Assembly: GCA_934352055.1 (NCBI GenBank)
Contig: CAKRJY010000002.1
Location: 225,894 to 289,893, forward strand
DNA: 64,000 nt
Reading direction: 5' to 3'
From: an uncultured Lachnospiraceae bacterium
GTDB lineage: Bacteria > Bacillota > Clostridia > Lachnospirales > Lachnospiraceae
Shown here in pieces: positions 51,793-60,658 of the stretch; within the stretch, counting starts at the first letter, position 1; each line of letters begins with the position of its first letter. The notes under the pieces are model-generated. The model saw only the letters and a list, made by a program, of their open reading frames with translations, ran no database searches and was not told the DNA's origin. The position numbers were made by a program, and so were the translations under genes.

Positions 51793-53523
51793 ATGCAATC
51801 AGAAAGAGAATTAAAAGAACAATTACGAAGTATTGATCATAAATCGTATCCTTTGTATAAGTCGTTGAAAGGAGCATACAGTTTTAAAAATTTTGTTTTC
51901 CATATCAATCATGTGCAAGGAGATCCTTTTGCTGCGCCATCAGACGTAGCCGTGACGGTAGATGTAAAAGAGGCAGGTTTTCCGACGTATGCATTAAAAA
52001 ATGCGCTTACAAAGGATACACTTGCGGACGTGATTTTACGTGAATTTTCTAAGCAGATCAATCAATTTACCTTTAAGGCGAAAGGCTCTGGTAAAAGTGG
52101 ATTATTGTCTGTTTCTCATCCGGGGCAGGAAGTTTTAAAAAGAACGGCAGCGCAGGTGGATGATAAAGAAATCGTGATTCGCTTTTCTATTGGATTTCCG
52201 GCAAATGGCAGGACCATCAATGCGCGGGAACTGGATAAAATCATTTTTGAATATTTACCGGTTTGTGTGGAAAAAGCATTGTATTATAAAAATTTAGATG
52301 CGAAACGTCTGGAAGAAGCAATTGCACTTGCGGAAGACCAACAGGCTATTCGTGAGCAGTTAAAGGAAAAAAAGCTGGTGGCATTTATTGCAAATGGCTC
52401 CGTTTTGCCGAGAGAAAGTGGTATTTCTTCCCGCCCAATGAAGCATGCCAAAGCATTTACCTCACCAGAATCATTACAGGTGAGCATGGAACTACCGCAC
52501 AAAGGAACCATATACGGTATGGGCATCAAGCAGGGAATTACCCTGATTGTCGGTGGAGGATATCATGGAAAATCAACGCTCCTAAATGCGTTAGAGCTTG
52601 GTATATATAATCATATTGCCGGCGATGGAAGGGAATATGTGATTGCCGATGATACTGCATTAAAATTGCGTGCAGAGGATGGCAGATGTATCAAAAATGT
52701 AGATATATCGATGTTTATCAACGATTTGCCAAATGGTATGGATACGCATGCTTTTTCAACACTGGATGCAAGTGGAAGTACATCACAAGCGGCAGGCGTT
52801 ATCGAAGGAATGGAGGCTGGAAGCCGTCTGTTTTTACTGGATGAAGATACTTCTGCAACAAATTTTATGGTGCGCGATGCCTTTATGCAGCGTGTGGTCA
52901 GTATGGATCACGAACCAATTACACCATTTTTGGCAAGAGCGAGGGATTTATATGAGAAAGCCGGTATTTCGACGATTCTGGTTGCCGGAAGTTCAGGTGC
53001 TTTTTTCCATATTGCCGACACGGTGATTCAGATGGATCAGTATGTTCCACTTGATATTACAAAGAAAGCCAAAGATTTGTGTAAAGAATTTCCTATTTCG
53101 GAAGAAACACCAAGACCATTTGTGTTGCCGAAAAGTCATCGCATTATGGAAAAGGATAAAAATGGTGCAATAAAACGCAGAGATTATCGTAGTGGTGCCA
53201 TAAAAAAAGATGCACCGGAGCGTTTGAAAGTAAAGACTATGGGTGTAGAGGGCTTTTCGATTGGAAAACAGAATGTAAATCTGCATGCACTAGAACAACT
53301 GGTTGATAGTGAACAGACAGCAGCGTTAGGACAATTACTAAAGTATGCTGTAGAAAATTTGATTGACGGAAAAAGAACAATTGCTGAAATTGCAGATGAT
53401 TTGGAAGACAAGTTAGCGCGGGAAGGTATGCAGTTTACAGTGGGGCATGGAGCACTTTGCGGAGGATATGTGCTTCCAAGAAAACAAGAGATTTATGCAT
53501 GCTTTAATCGATATCGTGTTTGA
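51793..53523 (+). CDS. ABC-class ATPase of the PF09818 type
   Basis: The ~576-aa protein begins MQSERELKEQLRSIDHKSYP, has the P-loop in LIVGGGYHGKSTLLNALELG, an ABC-like signature region around DASGSTSQAAGVIEGMEAGS, Walker B LFLLDEDTSATNFMVRD and a C-terminal helical domain. This matches the predicted ABC-class ATPase family, found alone in many bacteria and without an agreed function. ATG 51793 was chosen because GTG 51781 lies within the AAGGAG ribosome site. A promoter for the next operon starts directly at its stop. Confidence 0.85.
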   Translation: MQSERELKEQLRSIDHKSYPLYKSLKGAYSFKNFVFHINHVQGDPFAAPSDVAVTVDVKEAGFPTYALKNALTKDTLADVILREFSKQINQFTFKAKGSGKSGLLSVSHPGQEVLKRTAAQVDDKEIVIRFSIGFPANGRTINARELDKIIFEYLPVCVEKALYYKNLDAKRLEEAIALAEDQQAIREQLKEKKLVAFIANGSVLPRESGISSRPMKHAKAFTSPESLQVSMELPHKGTIYGMGIKQGITLIVGGGYHGKSTLLNALELGIYNHIAGDGREYVIADDTALKLRAEDGRCIKNVDISMFINDLPNGMDTHAFSTLDASGSTSQAAGVIEGMEAGSRLFLLDEDTSATNFMVRDAFMQRVVSMDHEPITPFLARARDLYEKAGISTILVAGSSGAFFHIADTVIQMDQYVPLDITKKAKDLCKEFPISEETPRPFVLPKSHRIMEKDKNGAIKRRDYRSGAIKKDAPERLKVKTMGVEGFSIGKQNVNLHALEQLVDSEQTAALGQLLKYAVENLIDGKRTIAEIADDLEDKLAREGMQFTVGHGALCGGYVLPRKQEIYACFNRYRV

Positions 53524-53526
53524 TGC

Positions 53527-53557
53527 TTGACCTTACAATAATTATAGGGTTTAAAGT
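53527..53557 (+). promoter_or_regulatory. MerR-type promoter/operator of the MATE pump
   Basis: TTGACC and TAAAGT are separated by 19 bases, the overlong spacing typical of MerR-family promoters. The spacer region is occupied by a dyad: ACCTTACAAT and ATTATAGGGT match as inverted repeats at 8 of 10 positions around a single A. A MerR-family gene lies in the same operon, so it probably binds here and untwists the promoter on sensing a drug. Confidence 0.65.
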
Positions 53558-53577
53558 CTTTCCTTGGAGGAAAGACA

Positions 53578-54924
53578 ATGGAACGAAATCTTACATCCGG
53601 AAGTGTGGCAAAATCAATGTTGGTTTTTGCCCTTCCTTATTTATTATCTTATTTTTTGCAGACGCTGTATGGTATGGCAGATTTGTTTATCACAGGCCAG
53701 TTTTATGGTGTGGATCACATTACTGCGGTATCGAACGGAAGTCAGATTATGCATATGATTACAGTCATTATTGTCGGTCTGGCAATGGGAACCACGGTTA
53801 TCGTTGGACGTTGTGTTGGCGGAAATCGTATGGAAGATGCGGAAGATACGATTGGGAATACCGTAACGATGTTTTTGGTGTTATCGATACTCACAACAGG
53901 TGTGCTGCTTCTTTTACGCCAGCCAATTGTATATCTGCTTGGAACGCCACAAGAGGCTATAGCAGGTTCCATCGCATATTTGACAATCACATTTTTGGGG
54001 ATTCCTTTTATTACAGCGTATAATATTATCAGTTCGATTTATCGTGGATTGGGAGATTCCAAAACACCGATGTATTTCATAGGTATTGCCTGTGCTTTCA
54101 ATATTGTTTTGGATTATGTATTTATTGGATACTTGCATTTAGGAGCATCCGGAGCTGCGCTTGGAACAACCATTTCGCAGACATTTAGCGTTGTGCTTGC
54201 CATACTTTGCATAAGAAAAAAGAAGAGTGGCATTTCTTTACGAAAAAGTCACTTTGTGCCGAAAAGACAAGTGTTAGGACGTATCTTAAAGATTGGTGTG
54301 CCGGTAGCTGTGCAGGATGGTTGTATTCAGATAGCATTTATTATCATTACGATTATAGCCAATCATAGAGGATTACATGATGCGGCAGCTGTTGGAATTG
54401 TCGAAAAAATTATCACGGCAATTTTTATTGTTCCTTCGTCAATGCTGGCAACGATTTCTACGCTTTCAGCACAAAATATTGGCGCAAACAAGCATGATCG
54501 TGTGGCAAAAATTCTTCGTTTGGGAACAATGACTACTGCGGGATATGGTGTACTTGCAACGGTGATTGTTCTTTGCTGGGGCAATCAGATTATTGGATTG
54601 TTTACTGCGGACGCCAGTGTTATTCTATTAGGAACACAGTATATCAGCAGCTATATTTTTGATAGTATATTAGCGGGAATACATTTTTGTTTTACTGGGT
54701 ATTTTTGTGCATACGGCAAATCGTACATTGGATTTATCCATAATATTCTGGCGATTGCGTTAGTACGTTTGCCGGTATCGTATTTGTTTTCTGCATGGTA
54801 TCCGGATACGCTATTTCCAATGGGATTAGCAGCTCCGGCGGGGTCGCTATTATCGGTAATGATTTGTGTTATTGTGTATTTTGGAATGAAAAAACGAGGC
54901 TCTCTAGGTACCATAAAGGCGTAG
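53578..54924 (+). CDS. MATE-family efflux transporter
   Basis: The 448-aa protein has 12 membrane segments in two related halves and the MATE opening LTSGSVAKSMLVFALPYLLS, then ADLFITGQFYGVDHITAVSN and VGLAMGTTVIVGRCVGG. Such pumps export cationic drugs in exchange for Na+ or H+. GGAGGAAAG lies 5 bases before the ATG. It is followed by MerR and TetR regulator genes, and the MerR-type promoter upstream suggests inducible drug export. Confidence 0.93.
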   Translation: MERNLTSGSVAKSMLVFALPYLLSYFLQTLYGMADLFITGQFYGVDHITAVSNGSQIMHMITVIIVGLAMGTTVIVGRCVGGNRMEDAEDTIGNTVTMFLVLSILTTGVLLLLRQPIVYLLGTPQEAIAGSIAYLTITFLGIPFITAYNIISSIYRGLGDSKTPMYFIGIACAFNIVLDYVFIGYLHLGASGAALGTTISQTFSVVLAILCIRKKKSGISLRKSHFVPKRQVLGRILKIGVPVAVQDGCIQIAFIIITIIANHRGLHDAAAVGIVEKIITAIFIVPSSMLATISTLSAQNIGANKHDRVAKILRLGTMTTAGYGVLATVIVLCWGNQIIGLFTADASVILLGTQYISSYIFDSILAGIHFCFTGYFCAYGKSYIGFIHNILAIALVRLPVSYLFSAWYPDTLFPMGLAAPAGSLLSVMICVIVYFGMKKRGSLGTIKA

Positions 54925-54948
54925 ATGGCTTTGGGGAGGAATACTTAC

Positions 54949-55770
54949 ATGAAAGAGGAAAAGCTGTTTCGTATTGGGGAAGTTGCAAAGATGTTTCATA
55001 TCAGTATGGGCACATTGCGTCATTATGAGCAGAGTGGACTTGTTTTGCCGGAAAAGATAGATGAACGGACCGGGTATCGCTATTACAGTATCAAACAGTT
55101 GGAAGAGTTAAATACCATACGCTATCTGCGTTTACTGGATATTCCGTTGCCACAGATTGCGGAATTTTTAGAAAATCGTGATACACAGATTATGGAAGAG
55201 AAGCTGTTACGGCAAAAGGAAATAGTGCAGAAAAAGCAACAGGAATTAGAGCAGATTGAAAAAAAGATAGATCATCGTCTGGAAAATTTGCGAGATGCAT
55301 TACATTCCCAATTGGATTGCATTGAAGAGACAACCATTCCAGCCAGCCGATATGTGCTGTTGGAAGATTCCATGCAATTGCATTCCTATCTGGATTTGGA
55401 GTATGCTATCCGTAAGCTGCAAAAAGATCAGAAAGATACCTTAGCTTTTCTTGGAAAAGTGGGTGTGGGGATTATAAAAGATAAAATGATAGAGGGCAAG
55501 TTTGACTGGTATCAGGTTGCCTTTTTACTTTTGGATGCGGAAGATAAATATGTGGGCAAAATTACCAATATGCCAGAACAAAAATGTGTGATGATCCGTT
55601 TTCGCGGTGGGCATAGTGAAGCACCGGTGTACTACAAAAAATTGCTGGCATATATGAAAGAAAAGCAGTATGAAATTGCTGGATTTTCAAGAGAAATCAC
55701 GCTGATCGATGACGGGTTAACAAACGACCGGGAGAAATTTGTGACGGAAATTCGGATACCGATTGTGTAG
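54949..55770 (+). CDS. MerR-family regulator with effector-binding domain (BmrR-like)
   Basis: ATG 54949 (MKEEKLFRIGEVAKMFHIS) follows GGGGAGG; ATG 54925 lies before that site. The 273-aa protein has the MerR winged helix with two short recognition helices (MFHISMGTLRHYEQSGLVLP), a dimerising coiled coil (about residues 75-115) and a C-terminal GyrI-like ligand domain. That layout is the BmrR type, which binds lipophilic cations. It likely controls the 19-bp-spacer promoter at 53527. Confidence 0.9.
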   Translation: MKEEKLFRIGEVAKMFHISMGTLRHYEQSGLVLPEKIDERTGYRYYSIKQLEELNTIRYLRLLDIPLPQIAEFLENRDTQIMEEKLLRQKEIVQKKQQELEQIEKKIDHRLENLRDALHSQLDCIEETTIPASRYVLLEDSMQLHSYLDLEYAIRKLQKDQKDTLAFLGKVGVGIIKDKMIEGKFDWYQVAFLLLDAEDKYVGKITNMPEQKCVMIRFRGGHSEAPVYYKKLLAYMKEKQYEIAGFSREITLIDDGLTNDREKFVTEIRIPIV

Positions 55771-55784
55771 AGGGAGGACGATAG

Positions 55785-56345
55785 ATGGATAAGCAACGGG
55801 AAAAAATGAAATATCGTCTGGCAGATGCAATGAAAATCTGCATGAAAAAGATGCCGGTAGAGAAGATAACCGTGAAAGAAATCGTAGAAGCATGTGGAAC
55901 GACAAGACAGACCTTTTACCGTAATTTTCAGGATAAATATGATCTCATCAACTGGTATTTTGACAAAATCTTATTGGAGTCTTTCCAGCACATGGGAGAA
56001 GGGGATACGGTAAAGGAAGGCCTGTTAAATAAGTTTCGTTATATAGAAGAAGAACAATTATTCTTTCGCGCAGCTTTTAAAACAGATGAGCAGAATTGCT
56101 TAAAACAACATGATTTTGAGCTGATTTTAGATTTTTATACACGACAGATTGAAGAAAAAACAGGGCAGCCAATAGATGAAAAATTAAAATTTATGCTGGA
56201 AATGTACTGTCAGGGCTCGGTGTACATGACAACGCAATGGGTACTGGGATTCCGTAAGTCAACACCGGAGAAGATGGCAAGTGCGTTGGTTGAGGCTATG
56301 CCAGCAGAGTTGATGGAAGTGTTTCGGGAATTAAATTTACTATAA
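55785..56345 (+). CDS. TetR/AcrR-family regulator
   Basis: The 186-aa protein has the N-terminal HTH (MPVEKITVKEIVEACGTTRQ-TFYRNFQDKY) and a helical C-terminal domain resembling the TetR_C_8/DhaS-like group common in Firmicutes. GAGGGAGG precedes it, and it lies 15 bases after the MerR gene. It may repress this operon or the alcohol dehydrogenase gene that follows; the target is not evident. Confidence 0.88.
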   Translation: MDKQREKMKYRLADAMKICMKKMPVEKITVKEIVEACGTTRQTFYRNFQDKYDLINWYFDKILLESFQHMGEGDTVKEGLLNKFRYIEEEQLFFRAAFKTDEQNCLKQHDFELILDFYTRQIEEKTGQPIDEKLKFMLEMYCQGSVYMTTQWVLGFRKSTPEKMASALVEAMPAELMEVFRELNLL

Positions 56346-56421
56346 ATTTGCATAGAATTGGTAAATATTTGGTAAAAAGTGACAGATTGATACATTTGTA
56401 ACTTTCTTTCTAAAAAGTATC

Positions 56422-56439
56422 TTGTTAAACTAATAACAA
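56422..56439 (+). promoter_or_regulatory. Rex-type (NADH-sensing) operator before the alcohol dehydrogenase gene
   Basis: TTGTTAAACTAATAACAA matches the Rex consensus TTGTTAA-N4-TTAACAA at 13 of 14 specified positions. It lies 40 bases before the start codon and overlaps a possible TTGTAA-16-TATCTT promoter. Rex represses fermentation genes when NAD+ is high, which suits an NADH-dependent reductase. Confidence 0.7.
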
Positions 56440-56478
56440 ATTAAAATTCGATTTCAAGAAAGAAAGGAAGTACGTATC

Positions 56479-57624
56479 ATGGCAAACAGAATCACATTGA
56501 ATGAGACATCTTACCACGGAGCAGGAGCAATTGCTGAAATTGCTACAGAGGCAAAAACAAGAGCTTTCAAAAAAGCATTTGTATGTTCTGACCCAGATCT
56601 GATCAAATTCGGAGTTACAGGAAAAGTAACAAAAGTATTAGAAGATGCAGGATTAGATTATGAAATCTACTCTGACATCAAAGCAAATCCAACCATTGAA
56701 AATGTAAAAAATGGTGTGGAAGCTTTTAAAAAGGCTGGAGCAGATTATATCGTAGCAATCGGTGGTGGATCTTCTATGGACACATCAAAAGCAATTGGAA
56801 TTATCATTACGAATCCGGAATTTGCTGATGTAAGAAGCTTAGAAGGTGTTGCACCAACAAAGAATCCTTGTGTACCGATTATTGCAGTACCTACAACAGC
56901 AGGAACAGCAGCAGAGGTTACCATCAATTACGTTATTACCGATGTAGAGAAAAAGAGAAAATTTGTCTGTGTAGATCCACATGACATGCCAATCATTGCA
57001 GTTGTAGATCCGGAAATGATGTCTTCTATGCCAAAGGGACTTACTGCTTCTACAGGAATGGACGCTTTGACACATGCGATTGAAGGATATACAACAAAAG
57101 CTGCATGGGAAATGACAGATATGTTCCATTTAAAAGCAATCGAAATCATCAGCAGATCACTGAGAGATGCAGTTGAAAACAAGCCAGAAGGAAGAGAAGG
57201 AATGGCTTTGGGACAGTACATTGCAGGAATGGGATTTTCTAATGTAGGACTTGGAATTGCACATTCCATGGCACATACATTAGGGGCTGTTTATGATACA
57301 CCACACGGAGTTGCATGTGCAATGATGCTTCCAATCGTTATGGAATACAACAAAGAATATTCTGGAGAAAAATATAGAGAGATTGCTCGTGCAATGGGTG
57401 TAAAAGGCGTTGACGAGATGTCTGTAGACGAGTATAGAAAGGCTGCTGTTGATGCAGTTGCACAGCTTTCACAGGATGTAGGAATCCCTACAAAGTTAGA
57501 GGCTATCAAAGAAGAAGATTTACAGTTCCTTGCTGAGTCAGCATTTGCAGATGCATGCTGCCCAGGTAATCCAAAGGATACAAATGTAGAAGATTTGAAA
57601 GATCTCTTTAGAAAAATTATGTAA
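56479..57624 (+). CDS. fucO: Iron-containing alcohol dehydrogenase, lactaldehyde-reductase-like
   Basis: The 381-aa group III alcohol dehydrogenase has the NAD-binding GGGSSMDTSKAIGI, PTTAGTAAEVTINYVITD, and metal ligands in STGMDALTHAIEGY (Asp, His) and GIAHSMAHTLGAVYDTPHGV (two His). It is closest by eye to FucO (L-1,2-propanediol oxidoreductase), which reduces lactaldehyde to propanediol. Butanol or 1,3-propanediol dehydrogenases are alternatives. No fucose or propanediol genes adjoin it. Very strong codon bias (many AAA/GAA/GCA) suggests high expression. AAAGGAAG precedes the ATG; a Rex-like operator is upstream. Confidence 0.85.
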   Translation: MANRITLNETSYHGAGAIAEIATEAKTRAFKKAFVCSDPDLIKFGVTGKVTKVLEDAGLDYEIYSDIKANPTIENVKNGVEAFKKAGADYIVAIGGGSSMDTSKAIGIIITNPEFADVRSLEGVAPTKNPCVPIIAVPTTAGTAAEVTINYVITDVEKKRKFVCVDPHDMPIIAVVDPEMMSSMPKGLTASTGMDALTHAIEGYTTKAAWEMTDMFHLKAIEIISRSLRDAVENKPEGREGMALGQYIAGMGFSNVGLGIAHSMAHTLGAVYDTPHGVACAMMLPIVMEYNKEYSGEKYREIARAMGVKGVDEMSVDEYRKAAVDAVAQLSQDVGIPTKLEAIKEEDLQFLAESAFADACCPGNPKDTNVEDLKDLFRKIM

Positions 57625-57662
57625 TTTAAGTTTCTCATAATAGAAATTTCATAGTATAATCA

Positions 57663-57700
57663 AAATAGAGCAACACGCTAAAGTGTATGCTCTATTTTTT
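57663..57700 (+). terminator. Terminator of the alcohol dehydrogenase gene
   Basis: AAATAGAGCA pairs with TGCTCTATTT and an inner ACAC/GTGT extends the stem; TTTT follows. Confidence 0.85.
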
Positions 57701-57749
57701 GACTAAGAAAAGCAAAGAAACACCTGTGGTGATTTTATGGAGGGGAATT

Positions 57750-58610
57750 ATGGTTATAAGTGATTATTGTAAAAAATGTCAGATCACACGTAATATGGCA
57801 AAGTATCCGTCGAATGCCTCGGAGGAGCAAATCAAAAGATATCAGCATGAAGTACAGGAGATTGTAAAAAAGAGTGATGGATATGCTACGCCACAGATTT
57901 CAGAGAAAATGAATGCGCTTCGTCAAGAGATATTTGGCAGTGTGATGGATTATACGGAAATAAAAAAGCATTACAATCAATTAATGCTTGATTACTTTCC
58001 ATATATGGAAGAAAAAGTGGATGCTGTTGAAAATCATTTAAAAATGGCAATACAGTATGCCATGGTAGGAAATTACATAGATTTTGGTGCATTGGAAAAT
58101 GTGAATGAACGTGAGCTAAAAGAAAAATTAGACGAAGCTGTAAATATACAGATTGATTCTTTGATGTTGGAGGCTTTTTGTGAGGATATTCTTCAAGCAA
58201 AAAGACTGGTCTATTTTACGGATAATTGTGGAGAGATTGTAACAGATAAATTGTTGATTTCCGTCCTTCGAGAGATAAATCCTAATTTATATATAACGGT
58301 AATCGTTAGAGGAAAACCGGTTTTAAATGATGCGACTTTAGAGGATGCGAGAGATGTTCATATGGAAGAAGTTGCACAAAAGGTAATGGGAAATGGTACC
58401 GGCATGCCAGGTAATGTTATCGGCGCAATATCGAAGGAAGCAATGAATGAGGTCGAGAACGCGGATGTGCTGATTTCGAAAGGCCAGGGAAATTATGAGG
58501 GATTAAGTGGATGCGGACTGAATATGTATTATTTTTTCTTATGCAAATGCGAAATGTTTATGAGACGTTTTGAAGTGGAACAGTTTACGGGGATTATGAC
58601 AAGGGAATAA
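57750..58610 (+). CDS. DUF89 (ARMT1-like) metal-dependent phosphatase
   Basis: The start is ATG 57750 (MVISDYCKKCQITRNMAKYP), with GGAGGGG upstream; the longer frame begins inside the terminator. The 286-aa protein has the N-terminal Cys-x-x-Cys and the DUF89 active-site blocks VYFTDNCGEIVTDKLLI, TVIVRGKPVLNDATLEDAR and DVLISKGQGNYEGLSGC. The family comprises metal-dependent 'damage-control' phosphatases removing harmful phosphometabolites. Cytoplasmic. Confidence 0.85.
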   Translation: MVISDYCKKCQITRNMAKYPSNASEEQIKRYQHEVQEIVKKSDGYATPQISEKMNALRQEIFGSVMDYTEIKKHYNQLMLDYFPYMEEKVDAVENHLKMAIQYAMVGNYIDFGALENVNERELKEKLDEAVNIQIDSLMLEAFCEDILQAKRLVYFTDNCGEIVTDKLLISVLREINPNLYITVIVRGKPVLNDATLEDARDVHMEEVAQKVMGNGTGMPGNVIGAISKEAMNEVENADVLISKGQGNYEGLSGCGLNMYYFFLCKCEMFMRRFEVEQFTGIMTRE

Positions 58611-58648
58611 GTTATAAGAGGAAAGAACATCTTGAAAGGATGGAACTA

Positions 58649-59059
58649 ATGGTAAAGAAAATAGTAAAAGATTCATTATTTCTTGCACAAAAGTCGATGG
58701 ATGCGACAGAAGAAGATAAGCAGGTGGTGACAGATTTACTTGATACGTTACGTGCTAATCTTGATCATTGTGTAGGCATGGCTGCAAACATGATAGGAGT
58801 TAAGAAAAAAATTATTGTTGTGGCAGCAGGTCCATTTCAGTTTGCCATGATTAATCCGGTAATTACAAGAAAGTCAGGAGCATATCAGACAGAAGAAGGT
58901 TGTCTGTCTCTAGACGGTGTTCGCTCATGCACCAGATATCAAGAGATTGAGGTTGATTATCTTGATCAGAGTTTTAAGAAACAACATGGGAAATATTCAG
59001 GCTGGACTGCGCAGATTATTCAGCATGAGATTGACCATTGTAATGGCATTGTGATATAA
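58649..59059 (+). CDS. def: Peptide deformylase (variant motif 1)
   Basis: ATG 58649 (MVKKIVKDSLFLAQKSMDA) has AAAGGA ~9 bases upstream; ATG 58640 overlaps that site. The ~136-aa enzyme has motif 2 EGCLSL (metal Cys) and motif 3 QHEIDHCNG (HExxH). Motif 1, normally G-x-G-x-A-A-x-Q, reads CVGMAANMIG and lacks the glutamine that stabilises the transition state. It may be a secondary deformylase with low or altered activity, as seen for short Clostridial PDFs; a standard copy is expected elsewhere. Confidence 0.85.
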   Translation: MVKKIVKDSLFLAQKSMDATEEDKQVVTDLLDTLRANLDHCVGMAANMIGVKKKIIVVAAGPFQFAMINPVITRKSGAYQTEEGCLSLDGVRSCTRYQEIEVDYLDQSFKKQHGKYSGWTAQIIQHEIDHCNGIVI

Positions 59060-59101
59060 GCTGCTGCTAAGTTATTTGAAATGGCATACAGATAATATCT
59101 T

Positions 59102-59135
59102 GCCGGACTTCATTTTCGATGAAGTCCGGCTTTCT
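59102..59135. terminator. Bidirectional terminator between def and the ferredoxin-like gene
   Basis: GCCGGACTTCAT and ATGAAGTCCGGC form a perfect 12-bp stem with a 5-base loop and TTTCT after it, between converging genes. Confidence 0.85.
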
Positions 59136-59144
59136 GTATACATG

Positions 59145-59864
59145 TCACTCCATAATTTTCCCATCAATACTTATTGTCACAACTTGCCATGGTATGAATT
59201 TTCCACTGTTTTGTAGTGCTTTTTTTGCTGCCATCTCCAGACCACCACAGCATGGAACTTCCATTCTTACAATTGTCACGCTTTGAATGTTGTTATTTTG
59301 AATGATCTCGGTCAGTTTCTCGCTGTAATCCACATCATCTAATTTGGGACAACCAATTAAAGTTATCTTATTCCGAATAAAATCCTGGTGAAAGCTGGCA
59401 TAAGCGTAAGCAGTACAATCAGCTGCGATTAAAAGCTTTGAGCCATTAAAATATGGTGCATTTATAGGAGCCAGTTTAATCTGTACCGGCCAGTTCTGAA
59501 GCTTTGATACGGAATCTACAGTTAAGGATGATTCTACAGGCTCAGGTGTTTCCGCTCGCTTAATCTGCATGATTTTAGATCCTGGACAGCCAGAATGAGC
59601 GGATATTGCCTGGTTTTTGGCAGATATTTTTTTCTGTGCTTCCTTTACGGCTTCTTCATCATATGCAGGAGCTTCTCTTTCTTCAAAAGAAATGGCACCT
59701 GTAGGACATTCCGGGAGACAATCGCCCAATCCGTCACAGAAATGTTCTCTTACCAATTCTGCTTTTCCGTTAATGATATCAATAGCACCTTCATGACAGG
59801 CATCGGCACAGGCACCGCAGCCGTTACATTTTTCTTTATCAATTTTGATGATTTTTCTTATCAT
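59145..59864 (-). CDS. Protein with two 4Fe-4S clusters
   Basis: The 239-aa protein begins with two ferredoxin motifs (CNGCGACADACHEGAIDI and CDGLGDCLPECPTGAISF; the second has an altered spacing). A linker follows, with a single Cys-Pro-Gly (HSGCPGSK), and then a ~120-residue domain containing LIAADCTAYAYASFHQDF, TLIGCPKLDD and VPCCGGLEMAAKKAL. The layout is common in anaerobes next to Crp/Fnr regulators and is often of unknown function, perhaps linked to NO or O2 stress. It is divergent from the Crp/Fnr gene and probably its target. Confidence 0.8.
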   Translation of the reverse strand: MIRKIIKIDKEKCNGCGACADACHEGAIDIINGKAELVREHFCDGLGDCLPECPTGAISFEEREAPAYDEEAVKEAQKKISAKNQAISAHSGCPGSKIMQIKRAETPEPVESSLTVDSVSKLQNWPVQIKLAPINAPYFNGSKLLIAADCTAYAYASFHQDFIRNKITLIGCPKLDDVDYSEKLTEIIQNNNIQSVTIVRMEVPCCGGLEMAAKKALQNSGKFIPWQVVTISIDGKIME

Positions 59865-59914
59865 TTTTACCCTCCGTTAATCGTGTTTTACTTTTGTTTC
59901 TGTTAGAATTATAG

Positions 59915-59935
59915 TATGATAAATACAACTTGTAT
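59915..59935 (+). promoter_or_regulatory. -10 box and palindrome between the ferredoxin-like and Crp/Fnr genes
   Basis: TATGAT (59915-59920) is followed two bases later by the perfect inverted repeat ATACAA-C-TTGTAT. The palindrome would cover the start site of the Crp/Fnr gene and lies ~60 bases upstream of the divergent gene. It could be the regulator's own operator. Confidence 0.4.
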
Positions 59936-59962
59936 GTTTGATTTCCAACAGGAGGGATGATT

Positions 59963-60658
59963 TTGAAAAAATATTTACCGATTCTAAGAAACAGCCCATT
60001 TTTTAAAGGTCTTACGGATGACGAGATATTATCCATATTGCATTGTTTAAATGCTGCAGTAATTTCTAAAGAACGAGATTCATATATTTTCAGAGCGACA
60101 GATTCTACCGAGGTAATGGGACTTGTGGTGTCAGGCGGTGCTCTTGTTGTGCAGGAAGATCTCTGGGGACATCGGAATATTTTGTCAAAATGTCACGTTG
60201 GAGATTTTTTTGGCGAGACATACGCAGCGAGTCCGGGAGCGGTTTTGAATGTTAGTGTGGTGGCAGATATGGATTGCGAGATTATTTTCTTAAATGTCCA
60301 AAGGCTTCTGGCTACTTGTCCAACGGCATGCGGGCATCATCAGAAGCTGATTCGTAACCTGGTTAGTGTCCTGGCAAATAAGATATTGCTTCTAAACGAT
60401 AAGATCACACATGTTGGCAAGCGAACAACAAGAGAGAAACTATTGTCATATCTGTCAGCCGAGTCCATCAGACATTCATCATTATCCTTTGATATTCCGT
60501 TTGACCGGCAGCAACTGGCAGATTATCTTTGCGTTGATCGTGCAGCAATGTCCACAGAGATATCAAAGTTACAAAAAGAAGGTTTTATAAAAACAAATCG
60601 AAATCATTTTGAGTTAACTGTTTCTAATGATGTAGATTCAAGGGGAAAAATGTGGTGA
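59963..60658 (+). CDS. Crp/Fnr-family transcriptional regulator
   Basis: The ~231-aa protein has a cNMP-binding-like beta-roll (GLVVSGGALVVQEDLWGHRN, GDFFGETYAASPGAVLNVSV) and a C-terminal winged helix (TTREKLLSYLSAES and QQLADYLCVDRAAMSTEISK). It lacks the N-terminal cysteine cluster of oxygen-sensing Fnr. TTG 59963 is the likely start because ATG 59957 directly abuts AGGAGGG. Probably regulates the divergent 4Fe-4S gene. Confidence 0.88.
   Translation: MKKYLPILRNSPFFKGLTDDEILSILHCLNAAVISKERDSYIFRATDSTEVMGLVVSGGALVVQEDLWGHRNILSKCHVGDFFGETYAASPGAVLNVSVVADMDCEIIFLNVQRLLATCPTACGHHQKLIRNLVSVLANKILLLNDKITHVGKRTTREKLLSYLSAESIRHSSLSFDIPFDRQQLADYLCVDRAAMSTEISKLQKEGFIKTNRNHFELTVSNDVDSRGKMW

Noticed and set aside
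53520..54023. 167-codon frame overlapping the MATE gene
   Set aside because: It is an out-of-frame reading of the MATE gene; the MATE frame has a ribosome site and full-length homology.
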